A DNA stretch of 64,000 nt, from positions 1 through 64,000 of the forward strand of contig CAZAEL010000004.1 in NCBI GenBank assembly GCA_964484135.1. Reading direction: 5' to 3'. Position numbers and translations under genes: made by a program. The notes beneath the pieces are model-generated. The model saw only the letters and a list, made by a program, of their open reading frames with translations. It had not been told where the DNA came from and did not search any database. Of the stretch, positions 51,787 through 58,514 are shown piece after piece. This stretch comes from CAZAEL01 sp964484135. Lineage in GTDB: Bacteria > Elusimicrobiota > Elusimicrobia > FEN-1173. Position 1 is the first letter of the stretch; each line of letters starts with the position of its first letter.

Positions 51787-52356
51787 ATGGCCGCCCTCAT
51801 CCCCAAACCCACCGTTATCACCGCCGCCGGGAACAAGCCCAAGCTCATCGAGGAGTTCATCGGGCGGGTGAACTCGAAGACGAAAGACGTGAGCGTGGCG
51901 CGCATGAAAAGCCCGGAAGGCTGGATCGAACCAGCCCAGACCCCGGAGTTCGACGAATACACCCTGGTGCTCAAGGGCACGCTGAAGGTGGATTTCGAGG
52001 GCGGCTCCCTGGAGGTGAAAGAAGGGCAGGCGGTCATCGCCCCCAAGGACGCCTGGGTGCGGTACAGCACCCCCCATCCGGGCGGCGCGGAGTACGTGGC
52101 CGTGTGCCTGCCGGCTTTCTCGCCCGACACCGTGCACCGGGAAGGCGATCCGTCCGTCGCGGCGGACGAGGCCCGCCGGCGGGAGGAAGTCCGCGCCAAG
52201 TACCGCCTCCTGGGCCGGATCTTCGTTTGGTCCGGCTGGGCCGTGGCCTTCCTTTCCATGGCCCTGGGCGCGCACCTCATCAACGGCCTGCACAAACGGA
52301 TTCTGGAACTCGAAAAACAGAACCGCGAACTCCCCGGTCAGAACAGCAAACCTTAA
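51787..52356 (+). CDS. Cupin-domain protein with C-terminal membrane anchor
   Basis: A 189-residue protein. The cupin barrel (about 25-125) has DEYTLVLKGTLKVDF and EVKEGQAVIAPKDAWVRY, like EutQ-type cupins. A TM helix follows (about 145-165) and then a short coiled coil. The usual first metal histidines are absent, so metal binding is doubtful. It starts 2 bp after ychF and is probably cotranscribed. Function unknown. Confidence 0.82.
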   Translation: MAALIPKPTVITAAGNKPKLIEEFIGRVNSKTKDVSVARMKSPEGWIEPAQTPEFDEYTLVLKGTLKVDFEGGSLEVKEGQAVIAPKDAWVRYSTPHPGGAEYVAVCLPAFSPDTVHREGDPSVAADEARRREEVRAKYRLLGRIFVWSGWAVAFLSMALGAHLINGLHKRILELEKQNRELPGQNSKP

Positions 52357-52728
52357 TTGAATCTTCTACCCCAACCCTCGCCCTCCCCTTACAAAGGGGA
52401 GGAAAATAGGGAGACGCTTTTAAAAATCCCCGTGCAGGCGCTATGAGACGAGGATTTTTTGGGAGCCAGCTACCTCTCCGGGAGGGTCAGCGGAGCGTCT
52501 AGGGAGAGCAGAGCCCTCTCTAGAGGAGCGCCGATGGCGACCTTTCAGGCCAAGTCGGCCTGTGCCATCGGCCATCAGGCCCAAGGCTGCCGACTGAAAG
52601 GAGGCAACGCGGGGCGCGACAGATCGGGGCGCGCACCTTATGCCGCCGGTCAGCCACCGGCGAAGTCCGGGTGAAGGGGTGGAACCCCTTCGGCGGGAGG
52701 GGTTTAAGGGGACGAAGTCCTCCCTCTC
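52357..52728. other. Intergenic region with terminator and dense palindromic structure
   Basis: No credible gene is seen. It holds a CTCCCC...GGGGAG stem (about 52383-52401), a terminator at 52422-52460, a stem CTAGGGAGAG/CCCTCTCTAG (52499-52523), a long helix CCGATGGC...GCCATCGG (52531-52571) enclosing CAGGCC-AAGTC-GGCCTG, and CTGAAAGG (52594-52601) complementary to CCTTTCAG inside that helix, a pseudoknot possibility. The 3' part has GGGGTGGAACCCC-type units. This could be a non-coding RNA or a decayed repeat cluster. Confidence 0.5.
52422..52460 (+). terminator. Terminator of the ychF-cupin transcript
   Basis: AAAAATCC-C-CGT pairs with ACG-A-GGATTTTT, followed by T6. It lies 66 bp after the cupin stop. 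Confidence 0.7.
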
Positions 52729-52756
52729 TTGACGCGGTACCGTCGGATGCGATAGA
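52729..52756 (+). promoter_or_regulatory. Predicted promoter of cstA, near-leaderless
   Basis: TTGACG (52729-52734), 16 bp, GATAGA (52751-52756). The ATG follows 9 bp later with no ribosome site between, so the transcript would have almost no leader. Confidence 0.45.
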
Positions 52757-52765
52757 GTTTTCTCC

Positions 52766-54433
52766 ATGCCTTTGGCCCTTGTCGCTTCCGCCGTCTGCGT
52801 CCTGTACCTGGCCGCGTACCTGGTGCACGGCCGGGTCCTGTCGCGCCTGTTCAACCTGGACAAGGCCGCGGAAACCCCGGCGCACGCGTTCCAGGACGGG
52901 GTGGATTTCGTGCCGGCCAAGTCCCCCATGCTCCTGGGCCAGCACTTTTCCGCCATCGCCGCGGCCGGGCCCATCGTGGGGCCCATCCTGGCCGGTCTGT
53001 GGTTCGGCTGGCTGCCGGCGCTTTTGTGGATCGTGTTCGGCTCCATTTTTTTCGGCGCGGTGCACGATTTTTCCAGCCTGGTGGGGTCGGTGCGGCACCG
53101 GGCCCGCTCCGTGGCCGAGATCGTGAAGGAGCACGTGGGGCACCGGGCGTACAAGTTTTTCCTGGCCTTCATCTGGATGTCCCTGGTGTACGTGATCACG
53201 GCCTTTACGGACATCACCGCCGCCTCCTTCAGCGAGCCCCAGTTCGGCGGCGGGGTGGCGTCTTCCTCCGCCCTGTACCTGGCCTTCGGCGTGCTCATGG
53301 GTTTGAGCCTGTACAAACTGCGCATGCCGCTCTGGCTGGCCACGCTGATCTTCGTGCCCCTGGTGGGGCTTTCCATCTGGTTCGGCCAGAAAATGCCCCT
53401 GGAATTGCCGGCGTTCGGCCCCCTGTCGCCGCGCATGCTGTGGAATTTTCTGCTCCTGGCCTATTGTTTCGCGGCCTCGGTCCTGCCCATGTGGCTGCTG
53501 CTTCAGCCGCGGGGCTATCTGGGCGGATTTTTCCTGTACGGCGCGCTCCTGGCCGGGGTGGTGGGCGTGTTCCTGGGCGGCGACAAGATCCAATATCCCG
53601 CGTTCCTGGGCTTCACCAGCCTCAAGGGCCTGCCCCTGTTCCCCATGCTGTTCGTGACCGTGGCCTGCGGCGCCTGCTCCGGGTTCCACGGGCTGGTGAG
53701 CTCCGGCACCACCTCCAAGCAGATTTCCCGGGAAACGGACTGCCGTCTGGTGGGGTACGGCGGCATGCTCCTGGAAGGGCTGGTGGCCGTGATCGCGCTC
53801 TCCACCGTCATGCTGCTCGCGCCGGGCGACCCGGCCGCCGCCTCCCAGCCGGACCGCATCTACGCCAACGGCCTGAGCCACTTCGTGGAGCAGTTCGGCG
53901 TGAACGTGACCTTCGCCCGGTCCTTCGCGCTCCTGGCCTTCGCCACCTTCATTTACGACACCCTGGACGTGGCCACGCGGCTGGGGCGCTACGTCCTGCA
54001 GGAGCTCACGGGCTGGCAGGGCGTCAAAGGGAGCATGGCCGCCACGTTGCTGACCCTGGCCCTGCCCGCGGCGTTCGTGAGCGTGGCCCTGAAGGACGCC
54101 AACGGCGTGGCGGTGCCGGCCTGGAAGGTGTTCTGGACCATCTTCGGCACCTCCAACCAGCTCCTGGCCGCGCTGACGCTCCTGGGCCTGACCGCCTGGC
54201 TGAAAAAGACCCGAAAACCCCTGTGGGTGACGGCCGTTCCCATGGCCTTCATGATGGCCATGACCCTCTGGTCCCTCCTCTTGACCGTGCGCCCCTGGGC
54301 GAAAAACCTGCTGGCCGGCCGCTTCGGCGTGGAGATGATCCCTTTCATCGGGCTGGTGCTCATGGCCCTGGCCCTGCTGCTCATCTGGGAGTCGGCGTCG
54401 GCGTTGCGCGCCGCGCCTCAAGGAGAGAGATAG
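52766..54433 (+). CDS. cstA: CstA-family carbon-starvation transporter
   Basis: A 555-residue inner-membrane protein with about 15 TM helices. It has GQHFSAIAAAGPIVGPILAGLWFGWLPALLWI, VHDFSSLVGSVRHRARSVAEIV, CGACSGFHGLVSSGTTSKQI and TLDVATRLGRYVLQEL, all typical of CstA/BtsT. E. coli members import pyruvate and possibly peptides. ExbB/ExbD/TonB-like genes follow after 4 bp, so the four are probably one operon. Confidence 0.95.
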   Translation: MPLALVASAVCVLYLAAYLVHGRVLSRLFNLDKAAETPAHAFQDGVDFVPAKSPMLLGQHFSAIAAAGPIVGPILAGLWFGWLPALLWIVFGSIFFGAVHDFSSLVGSVRHRARSVAEIVKEHVGHRAYKFFLAFIWMSLVYVITAFTDITAASFSEPQFGGGVASSSALYLAFGVLMGLSLYKLRMPLWLATLIFVPLVGLSIWFGQKMPLELPAFGPLSPRMLWNFLLLAYCFAASVLPMWLLLQPRGYLGGFFLYGALLAGVVGVFLGGDKIQYPAFLGFTSLKGLPLFPMLFVTVACGACSGFHGLVSSGTTSKQISRETDCRLVGYGGMLLEGLVAVIALSTVMLLAPGDPAAASQPDRIYANGLSHFVEQFGVNVTFARSFALLAFATFIYDTLDVATRLGRYVLQELTGWQGVKGSMAATLLTLALPAAFVSVALKDANGVAVPAWKVFWTIFGTSNQLLAALTLLGLTAWLKKTRKPLWVTAVPMAFMMAMTLWSLLLTVRPWAKNLLAGRFGVEMIPFIGLVLMALALLLIWESASALRAAPQGER

Positions 54434-54437
54434 ACCC

Positions 54438-54863
54438 ATGAACCTCAAACACACCATCCTGCTGGGCTGGCCGGTCCTCAGCGTCCTGCTCTTGTTTTCC
54501 ATCGTCTCTTTGGCCATCTTCTTCCAGTGCTGGACGATGCTGGGGCAGGCCGAGGGGGCGGACCGGAAGACCGCCAAGGACCTTTTGGACGTCGTCGAGA
54601 AACGCCTGGCGCTTTTGGGCACCATCGCCAACGCCGCGCCCTTCGTGGGGCTCCTGGGCACGGTCATCGGCGTGATCCGGGCCTTCCATTCCATCTCCGC
54701 GGCGTCGGGCGCGGGCGGCGGGCTGGCGCTGGTGGCGGGCGGCATCTCCGAGGCGCTCATCAGCACCGCCGCGGGGCTGGCCGTGGCCATCCCGGCCTCC
54801 ATGCTGTACAACTATTTCACCTTCCGGAGCCAGCGACTCGCCCGGGACGCGGGGCTGGAATAG
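54438..54863 (+). CDS. TolQ/ExbB/MotA-type proton-channel protein
   Basis: A 141-residue short member of the family. It has three TM helices and the family core FVGLLGTVIGVIRAFHSIS and LALVAGGISEALISTAAGLAVAIPASMLYNYF. It conducts protons to energise outer-membrane processes together with an ExbD/TolR partner, encoded 9 bp downstream. Whether it serves TonB-type uptake or Tol-type envelope maintenance is undecided. Confidence 0.93.
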   Translation: MNLKHTILLGWPVLSVLLLFSIVSLAIFFQCWTMLGQAEGADRKTAKDLLDVVEKRLALLGTIANAAPFVGLLGTVIGVIRAFHSISAASGAGGGLALVAGGISEALISTAAGLAVAIPASMLYNYFTFRSQRLARDAGLE

Positions 54864-54872
54864 GGCCTTCCC

Positions 54873-55295
54873 GTGCAAACCGCTTCCGTGTCGGGCCGCC
54901 GCAAGAAACTCATCACGGACATCAACATGATCCCCTTCATCGACGTGGTCCTGGTGCTGCTCATCATCTTCATGATCCTGTCCCCCTTCCTGGCCCAGTC
55001 CCAGATCCAGGTGAACCTGCCCAAGGCCGCCACGGGCCGCGCCGGCGAAGACGACGACCCGGTCAAGATCCAGATCACCCGCTCCGGGGACTTCTACCTG
55101 GGCAAGGACCGGATCCTGCGCACCCAGATCGAGGAAAAAATCCGCGCCGCCCTGGCCGGAAAACGCTCCAAGGCCGTTCTCATCGAAGCGGACCGCGACA
55201 CCTCCTTCAAGACCGTGGTGCTGGCCCTGGAAGCGTCCGAAAAATCCGAGGCGGCCAAGGTCGGCGTGGCGGTGTACACGGAAGAATCCAAATAA
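54873..55295 (+). CDS. ExbD/TolR-family protein
   Basis: A 140-residue protein starting with GTG. A single N-terminal TM helix carries the essential Asp (MIPFIDVVLVLLIIFMIL). A periplasmic domain follows (ITRSGDFYLGKDRILR... VLIEADRDTSFKTVV). It completes the proton channel with the preceding ExbB/TolQ protein. Confidence 0.95.
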   Translation: MQTASVSGRRKKLITDINMIPFIDVVLVLLIIFMILSPFLAQSQIQVNLPKAATGRAGEDDDPVKIQITRSGDFYLGKDRILRTQIEEKIRAALAGKRSKAVLIEADRDTSFKTVVLALEASEKSEAAKVGVAVYTEESK

Positions 55296-55308
55296 CACGC
55301 CGTCCCTG

Positions 55309-56085
55309 ATGGCCCCCCTTAGCCGTCACCTCGCGTACTCCGCCGCCCTCCACTTCGCCCTGCTGTTCGGCCTGCTCATCGTTGCGGCCCGCTCCCGGCC
55401 CCCGCGGAAGTTCTACAGCGTGCAGTTCCTGGGAGGGGCGTCGGGCTTCGGCACGGGCAGGCTGGAGCCGGCGCCCGCGCCCGCCAAAGCGCCCGTGGCC
55501 GCGCCGCCGAAGGCCCCGCCCGCCGCGGAGAAGGTCAAGGAAAAGCCCCGCCCCGGCGCGGACAAGAACAAGATCTCGGTCTCCAAGGAAAAAGGCAAGG
55601 AGAAGAAGCCCCCGGCCAAGGCAAAGGCCGCGCCGGAAAAAGAGGCGCCTTCCTCCGCCGTCCCGCGATCCAAAGGCGTGCCCGGCGGCCGCGGGGAGTC
55701 CGCCAAGGGCCGCGGCGACAGCCTGGCCGCCAAGTACGGCCCCGTGGGCGGCGTGGGCACCGCCCTGGAAATCGGGGGCTTCGGGCCGGGCGGCCAGCCC
55801 ACGCCCGACAGCCGCTTCCCCTATGCCTACTACGTCACGGAAATCTACCGGCGTCTCTGGACCAACTGGGCGTACCGGGAAGCCACCACCAAGGAATGCG
55901 TGGTGGTGTTCATGATCCGGCGGAGCGGCGAGGCCGCTGACGTCAAGATGGCGGAGTCTTCCCGCGATTCCATCTTCGACCAACTGGCCCTGCGGGCCGT
56001 GTCCAATTCCTCCCCCTTTCCCCCTTTGCCGGCGGGCTATCCGGAGCCGGACCTGCCCGTGTTCGTGCGGTTCCGGCTGGAATGA
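55309..56085 (+). CDS. TonB/TolA-like energy-transducing protein
   Basis: A 258-residue protein. It has an N-terminal TM anchor (about 8-27), a long Pro/Ala/Lys-rich periplasm-spanning region (about 45-150), and a C-terminal domain (about 170-258). That domain has FPYAYYVTEIYRRLWTNW and VVVFMIRRSGEAADVKM, characteristic of the TonB C-terminal family. It couples the ExbBD-type channel to outer-membrane receptors or to the Tol system. No pal or tolB gene follows here, so TonB function is slightly favoured. Confidence 0.9.
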   Translation: MAPLSRHLAYSAALHFALLFGLLIVAARSRPPRKFYSVQFLGGASGFGTGRLEPAPAPAKAPVAAPPKAPPAAEKVKEKPRPGADKNKISVSKEKGKEKKPPAKAKAAPEKEAPSSAVPRSKGVPGGRGESAKGRGDSLAAKYGPVGGVGTALEIGGFGPGGQPTPDSRFPYAYYVTEIYRRLWTNWAYREATTKECVVVFMIRRSGEAADVKMAESSRDSIFDQLALRAVSNSSPFPPLPAGYPEPDLPVFVRFRLE

Positions 56086-56104
56086 CCCGGCGCCGTCGGG
56101 CTTC

Positions 56105-56133
56105 TTGACGAGGGCCGCTTTTTGTCCTATAGT
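56105..56133 (+). promoter_or_regulatory. Promoter of the KimA-like gene
   Basis: TTGACG (56105-56110), 17 bp, TATAGT (56128-56133). Transcription would start near 56140, just before the attenuator hairpins. Confidence 0.8.
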
Positions 56134-56139
56134 ACCTTC

Positions 56140-56194
56140 ACAACAACGGGCTAAGGCAGTCCTCCTCAAAGTTTACGAGGAGGGCTTTTTTTTT
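56140..56194 (+). promoter_or_regulatory. 5' leader attenuator of the KimA-like gene (candidate ANTAR target, reduced)
   Basis: Hairpin GGGCT-[AAGGC]-AGTCC (56148-56162) overlaps the left arm of a terminator: GTCCTCCTC/GAGGAGGGC (56159-56185) followed by T9. The two structures are mutually exclusive. The loop begins AAGG, as in the leader at 58.2 kb, but has 5 bases rather than 6. No second upstream hairpin fits between the promoter and this one. Confidence 0.6.
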
Positions 56195-56214
56195 GCCGCG
56201 CCCTCAACGCTTTC

Positions 56215-58182
56215 ATGTTCGAAAAAATCAAAGAGCTGATCTTCGGCAGGCCCAAGAACCCCCTGGACCCCCGGGTGTTCCACAACATCTCCCTGGTGGC
56301 TTTCTTCGCCTGGGTGGGGCTGGGCGCGGACGGATTGTCCTCCTCCTGTTACGGCCCGGAGGAGGCCTTCCACGCCCTGGGCCCCTACACCCATTTGGCC
56401 ATCCCCCTGGCCCTGGCCGTGGCCGCCACGGTCTTCATCCTCTCCGCCGCCTACTCCCAGATCATCGAACTGTTCCCCTCGGGCGGGGGCGGGTACCTGG
56501 TGGCCTCCAAACTGATCGGTCCCTACTCGGGGCTCATGTCCGGCTGCGCCCTGCTGGTGGATTACATCCTCACGATCGCCATCTCCGTGGCCGCGGGCGT
56601 GGACGCGGTCTTCAGCTTCCTGCCGCCGGGGCTCGTCTCCTGGAAGGTCCATGCCACCATCCTCTGCCTCCTGGTCCTCATGACCTTGAACCTGCGGGGC
56701 GTCAAGGAATCCATCCTGGTCCTTACGCCCATCTTCGTCGTGTTCCTGTTCACCCACGGAATAACGATCTTTTACGGCATTTTTTCCCACGGGACGGAGC
56801 TGCCGGCGCTCGTGACGGACACGGTGGCGCAGACCCGGTCGGGCATCTCCGAAATCGGCTTTTTTGCCATGGCCGTGATCTTCCTGCGGGCCTTCTGTCT
56901 GGGCGGCGGCACCTTCACCGGCATCGAAGCCGTCTCCAACGGCCTGCAAATCCTGCGGGAGCCCCGCGTGGAGACCGGCAAGCGGACCATGGTCTACATG
57001 GCCGTGTCCCTGGCCTTCACCGCGGGCGGCATCCTGGTGAGCTACATCCTCAACGACGTCAGCCACGTGCCGGGCCAGACGTTGAACGCCACCCTGGTGC
57101 ACAGGATCTCCGACGCCTGGCCCGGCGGGCATGTCTTTTTCCTGATCACCCTCCTGTCGGAAGGCGCCCTGCTGTTCGTGGCCGCCCAGGCGGGCTTTCT
57201 GGCGGGCCCCCGGGTCATGTCCAACATGGCGGTGGACCACTGGCTGCCCCGCCGCTTCACCAACCTGTCGGACCGGCTCGTGATCAAGGACGGCGTCCTG
57301 GTCCTCGGGCTGGCCGCCCTGGCCATGATCCTCTACACCGGCGCCTCGGTGCGGATCCTGGTGGTCATGTACTCCATCAACGTGTTCCTGACGTTCACCT
57401 TTTCCCAATTCGGGGTGGCGCGCCATTGGTTCAAGTCCCGGGAACCCGGCTGGCTCAAAAAACTGACCATCATGTCCGCGGGCCTGCTGGTGACGGTGGT
57501 CATCCTCACCGCCACGATCATGATCAAATTCACGGAAGGGGGATGGGTCACGCTGTCCGTCACCGGGACCCTCATGATCTTCTGTCTCTGGGTCCATCGC
57601 CATTACGCGGACACGGCCAAGGCCCTCCGCCATTTGGACGACATCCTGACCAACATCCCCCCCCCTGCGGCCAAGCCGGAGGTTGCGGCCAAGTCCCCCT
57701 CCAAGCCCGCGGCCATCCTCATGGTCAACGGGTACAACGGCATGGGCATCCACTCTTTCCTGGCCATCCACCGTTTCTTTCCCGGCCATTTCAAAAATTT
57801 CATCTTCCTTTCGGTGGGGGTGATAGACTCGGACCGGTTCAAGGGCAAGGCCGAGATCCAGAACCTGGAGGAGTCCATCCAGAAGGACCTGGACAAATAC
57901 GTGCGCCTGGCCAACAGCATGGGGCTGTACGCCGAATCCCGCATGCTGCTGGAAACGGACGTGATCGACGGGCTCGAAAAACTGTGCCAGCAGACGGCGG
58001 AGGAATGGCCCAAGAAGGTGTTTTTCACCGGACAGCTCACGTTCGAAGGAGAAACCTTCTGGACCCGGTTCCTGCACAACCAAACGTCCTTCACCCTCCA
58101 GCGCCGGCTGATCTTCGACGGCCTGGAGACCGTGATCCTGCCCATCCGGGTGAGGCTGAACCAGGCGCCCCTGCCCAAATAA
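56215..58182 (+). CDS. KimA-like APC-superfamily potassium importer
   Basis: A 655-residue protein. It has about 12 TM helices with LGADGLSSSCYGPEEAF, GGGGYLVASKLIGPYSGLM, LVDYILTIAISVAAGVDAV and LNLRGVKES, closely following the KimA (formerly YdaO) pattern of high-affinity K+/H+ symporters. A cytoplasmic C-terminal domain (about 500-655, KPAAILMVNGYNGMG) follows. In Bacillus kimA is under a c-di-AMP riboswitch; here the leader is a short attenuator instead. Potassium specificity is inferred from family. Confidence 0.85.
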   Translation: MFEKIKELIFGRPKNPLDPRVFHNISLVAFFAWVGLGADGLSSSCYGPEEAFHALGPYTHLAIPLALAVAATVFILSAAYSQIIELFPSGGGGYLVASKLIGPYSGLMSGCALLVDYILTIAISVAAGVDAVFSFLPPGLVSWKVHATILCLLVLMTLNLRGVKESILVLTPIFVVFLFTHGITIFYGIFSHGTELPALVTDTVAQTRSGISEIGFFAMAVIFLRAFCLGGGTFTGIEAVSNGLQILREPRVETGKRTMVYMAVSLAFTAGGILVSYILNDVSHVPGQTLNATLVHRISDAWPGGHVFFLITLLSEGALLFVAAQAGFLAGPRVMSNMAVDHWLPRRFTNLSDRLVIKDGVLVLGLAALAMILYTGASVRILVVMYSINVFLTFTFSQFGVARHWFKSREPGWLKKLTIMSAGLLVTVVILTATIMIKFTEGGWVTLSVTGTLMIFCLWVHRHYADTAKALRHLDDILTNIPPPAAKPEVAAKSPSKPAAILMVNGYNGMGIHSFLAIHRFFPGHFKNFIFLSVGVIDSDRFKGKAEIQNLEESIQKDLDKYVRLANSMGLYAESRMLLETDVIDGLEKLCQQTAEEWPKKVFFTGQLTFEGETFWTRFLHNQTSFTLQRRLIFDGLETVILPIRVRLNQAPLPK

Positions 58183-58189
58183 CCGCGTC

Positions 58190-58218
58190 TTGACACCCCG
58201 CGCCCCTTCTGGTAGGAT
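58190..58218 (+). promoter_or_regulatory. Promoter of the NhaD-like operon
   Basis: TTGACA (58190-58195), 17 bp, TAGGAT (58213-58218). The expected start is near 58225, immediately before the first leader hairpin. Confidence 0.82.
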
Positions 58219-58224
58219 GGGAAA

Positions 58225-58316
58225 GAAGGCACATCGTGGTGCCGTCAACGGGCCGGAGCACGACGCCCGACGGACAAGGAAGTCCTCCTCATATGTCGCG
58301 ACGAGGAGGATTTTTT
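58225..58316 (+). promoter_or_regulatory. Two-hairpin leader with terminator, candidate ANTAR target RNA
   Basis: P1: GGCAC-[ATCGTG]-GTGCC (58228-58243). A middle hairpin CCGTC-AAC-GGGC...GCCC-GACGG follows (58242-58273). P2: GGAC-[AAGGAA]-GTCC (58272-58285). Both P1 and P2 have six-base loops with A at position 1 and G at position 4, the known ANTAR recognition rule. P2 shares GTCC with the terminator TCCTCCTC/GAGGAGGA-T6 (58283-58316), so protein-bound P2 would prevent termination. The terminator's right arm is also the ribosome site of the small gene that follows. Confidence 0.72.
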
Positions 58317-58514
58317 ATGCCTTTCTGGATCCCCTGGCACACGGTTCCCGCCCTGGCGGCCTATTTTTCGGACGAGGCCGCGGAAGAGGCCCCGGACCCC
58401 TGCGACCGCCCGCCGCCGCGGGGAGCCGGAACGGACGCGGCGCCGGACTTCCGGTTCTGGAACAACTTCTTTGCGAGGAAATCCCATGAGCAGCCCCTCC
58501 GCCGATATTGTTGA
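58317..58514 (+). CDS. Small protein between leader and NhaD-like transporter
   Basis: A 65-residue ORF with an ideal ribosome site (GAGGAGG, then T6, then ATG) that is buried in the terminator hairpin. The N-terminus is aromatic and hydrophobic (MPFWIPWHTVPALAAYF), then acidic and proline-rich, ending in RRYC. It overlaps the transporter start by 29 bp, so translation may be coupled. No family recognised. It could be a leader peptide or a small transporter partner. Confidence 0.5.
   Translation: MPFWIPWHTVPALAAYFSDEAAEEAPDPCDRPPPRGAGTDAAPDFRFWNNFFARKSHEQPLRRYC

Noticed and set aside
52441..53436. 331-codon minus-strand frame running through the region before cstA
   Set aside because: No ribosome site and no domain; most of it is antisense to cstA, and the remainder covers the palindromic region.
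52520..54811. Long minus-strand frame opposite cstA
   Set aside because: A shadow of cstA and the ExbB-like gene; Gln/His/Gly-rich with no domain.
56134..56214. ydaO/yuaA c-di-AMP riboswitch before the KimA-like gene
   Set aside because: Attractive because Bacillus kimA has one, but the roughly 75-base leader is too short for that fold and lacks its conserved blocks.
56173..58248. Long minus-strand frame opposite the KimA-like gene
   Set aside because: A shadow frame; the plus strand has a proper APC transporter and promoter.
58225..58316. Na+ or Li+ riboswitch (DUF1646 or nhaA-I type)
   Set aside because: Context would fit, but I could not match the consensus, and the A1/G4 hexaloops are better explained by ANTAR binding. 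It remains an alternative.
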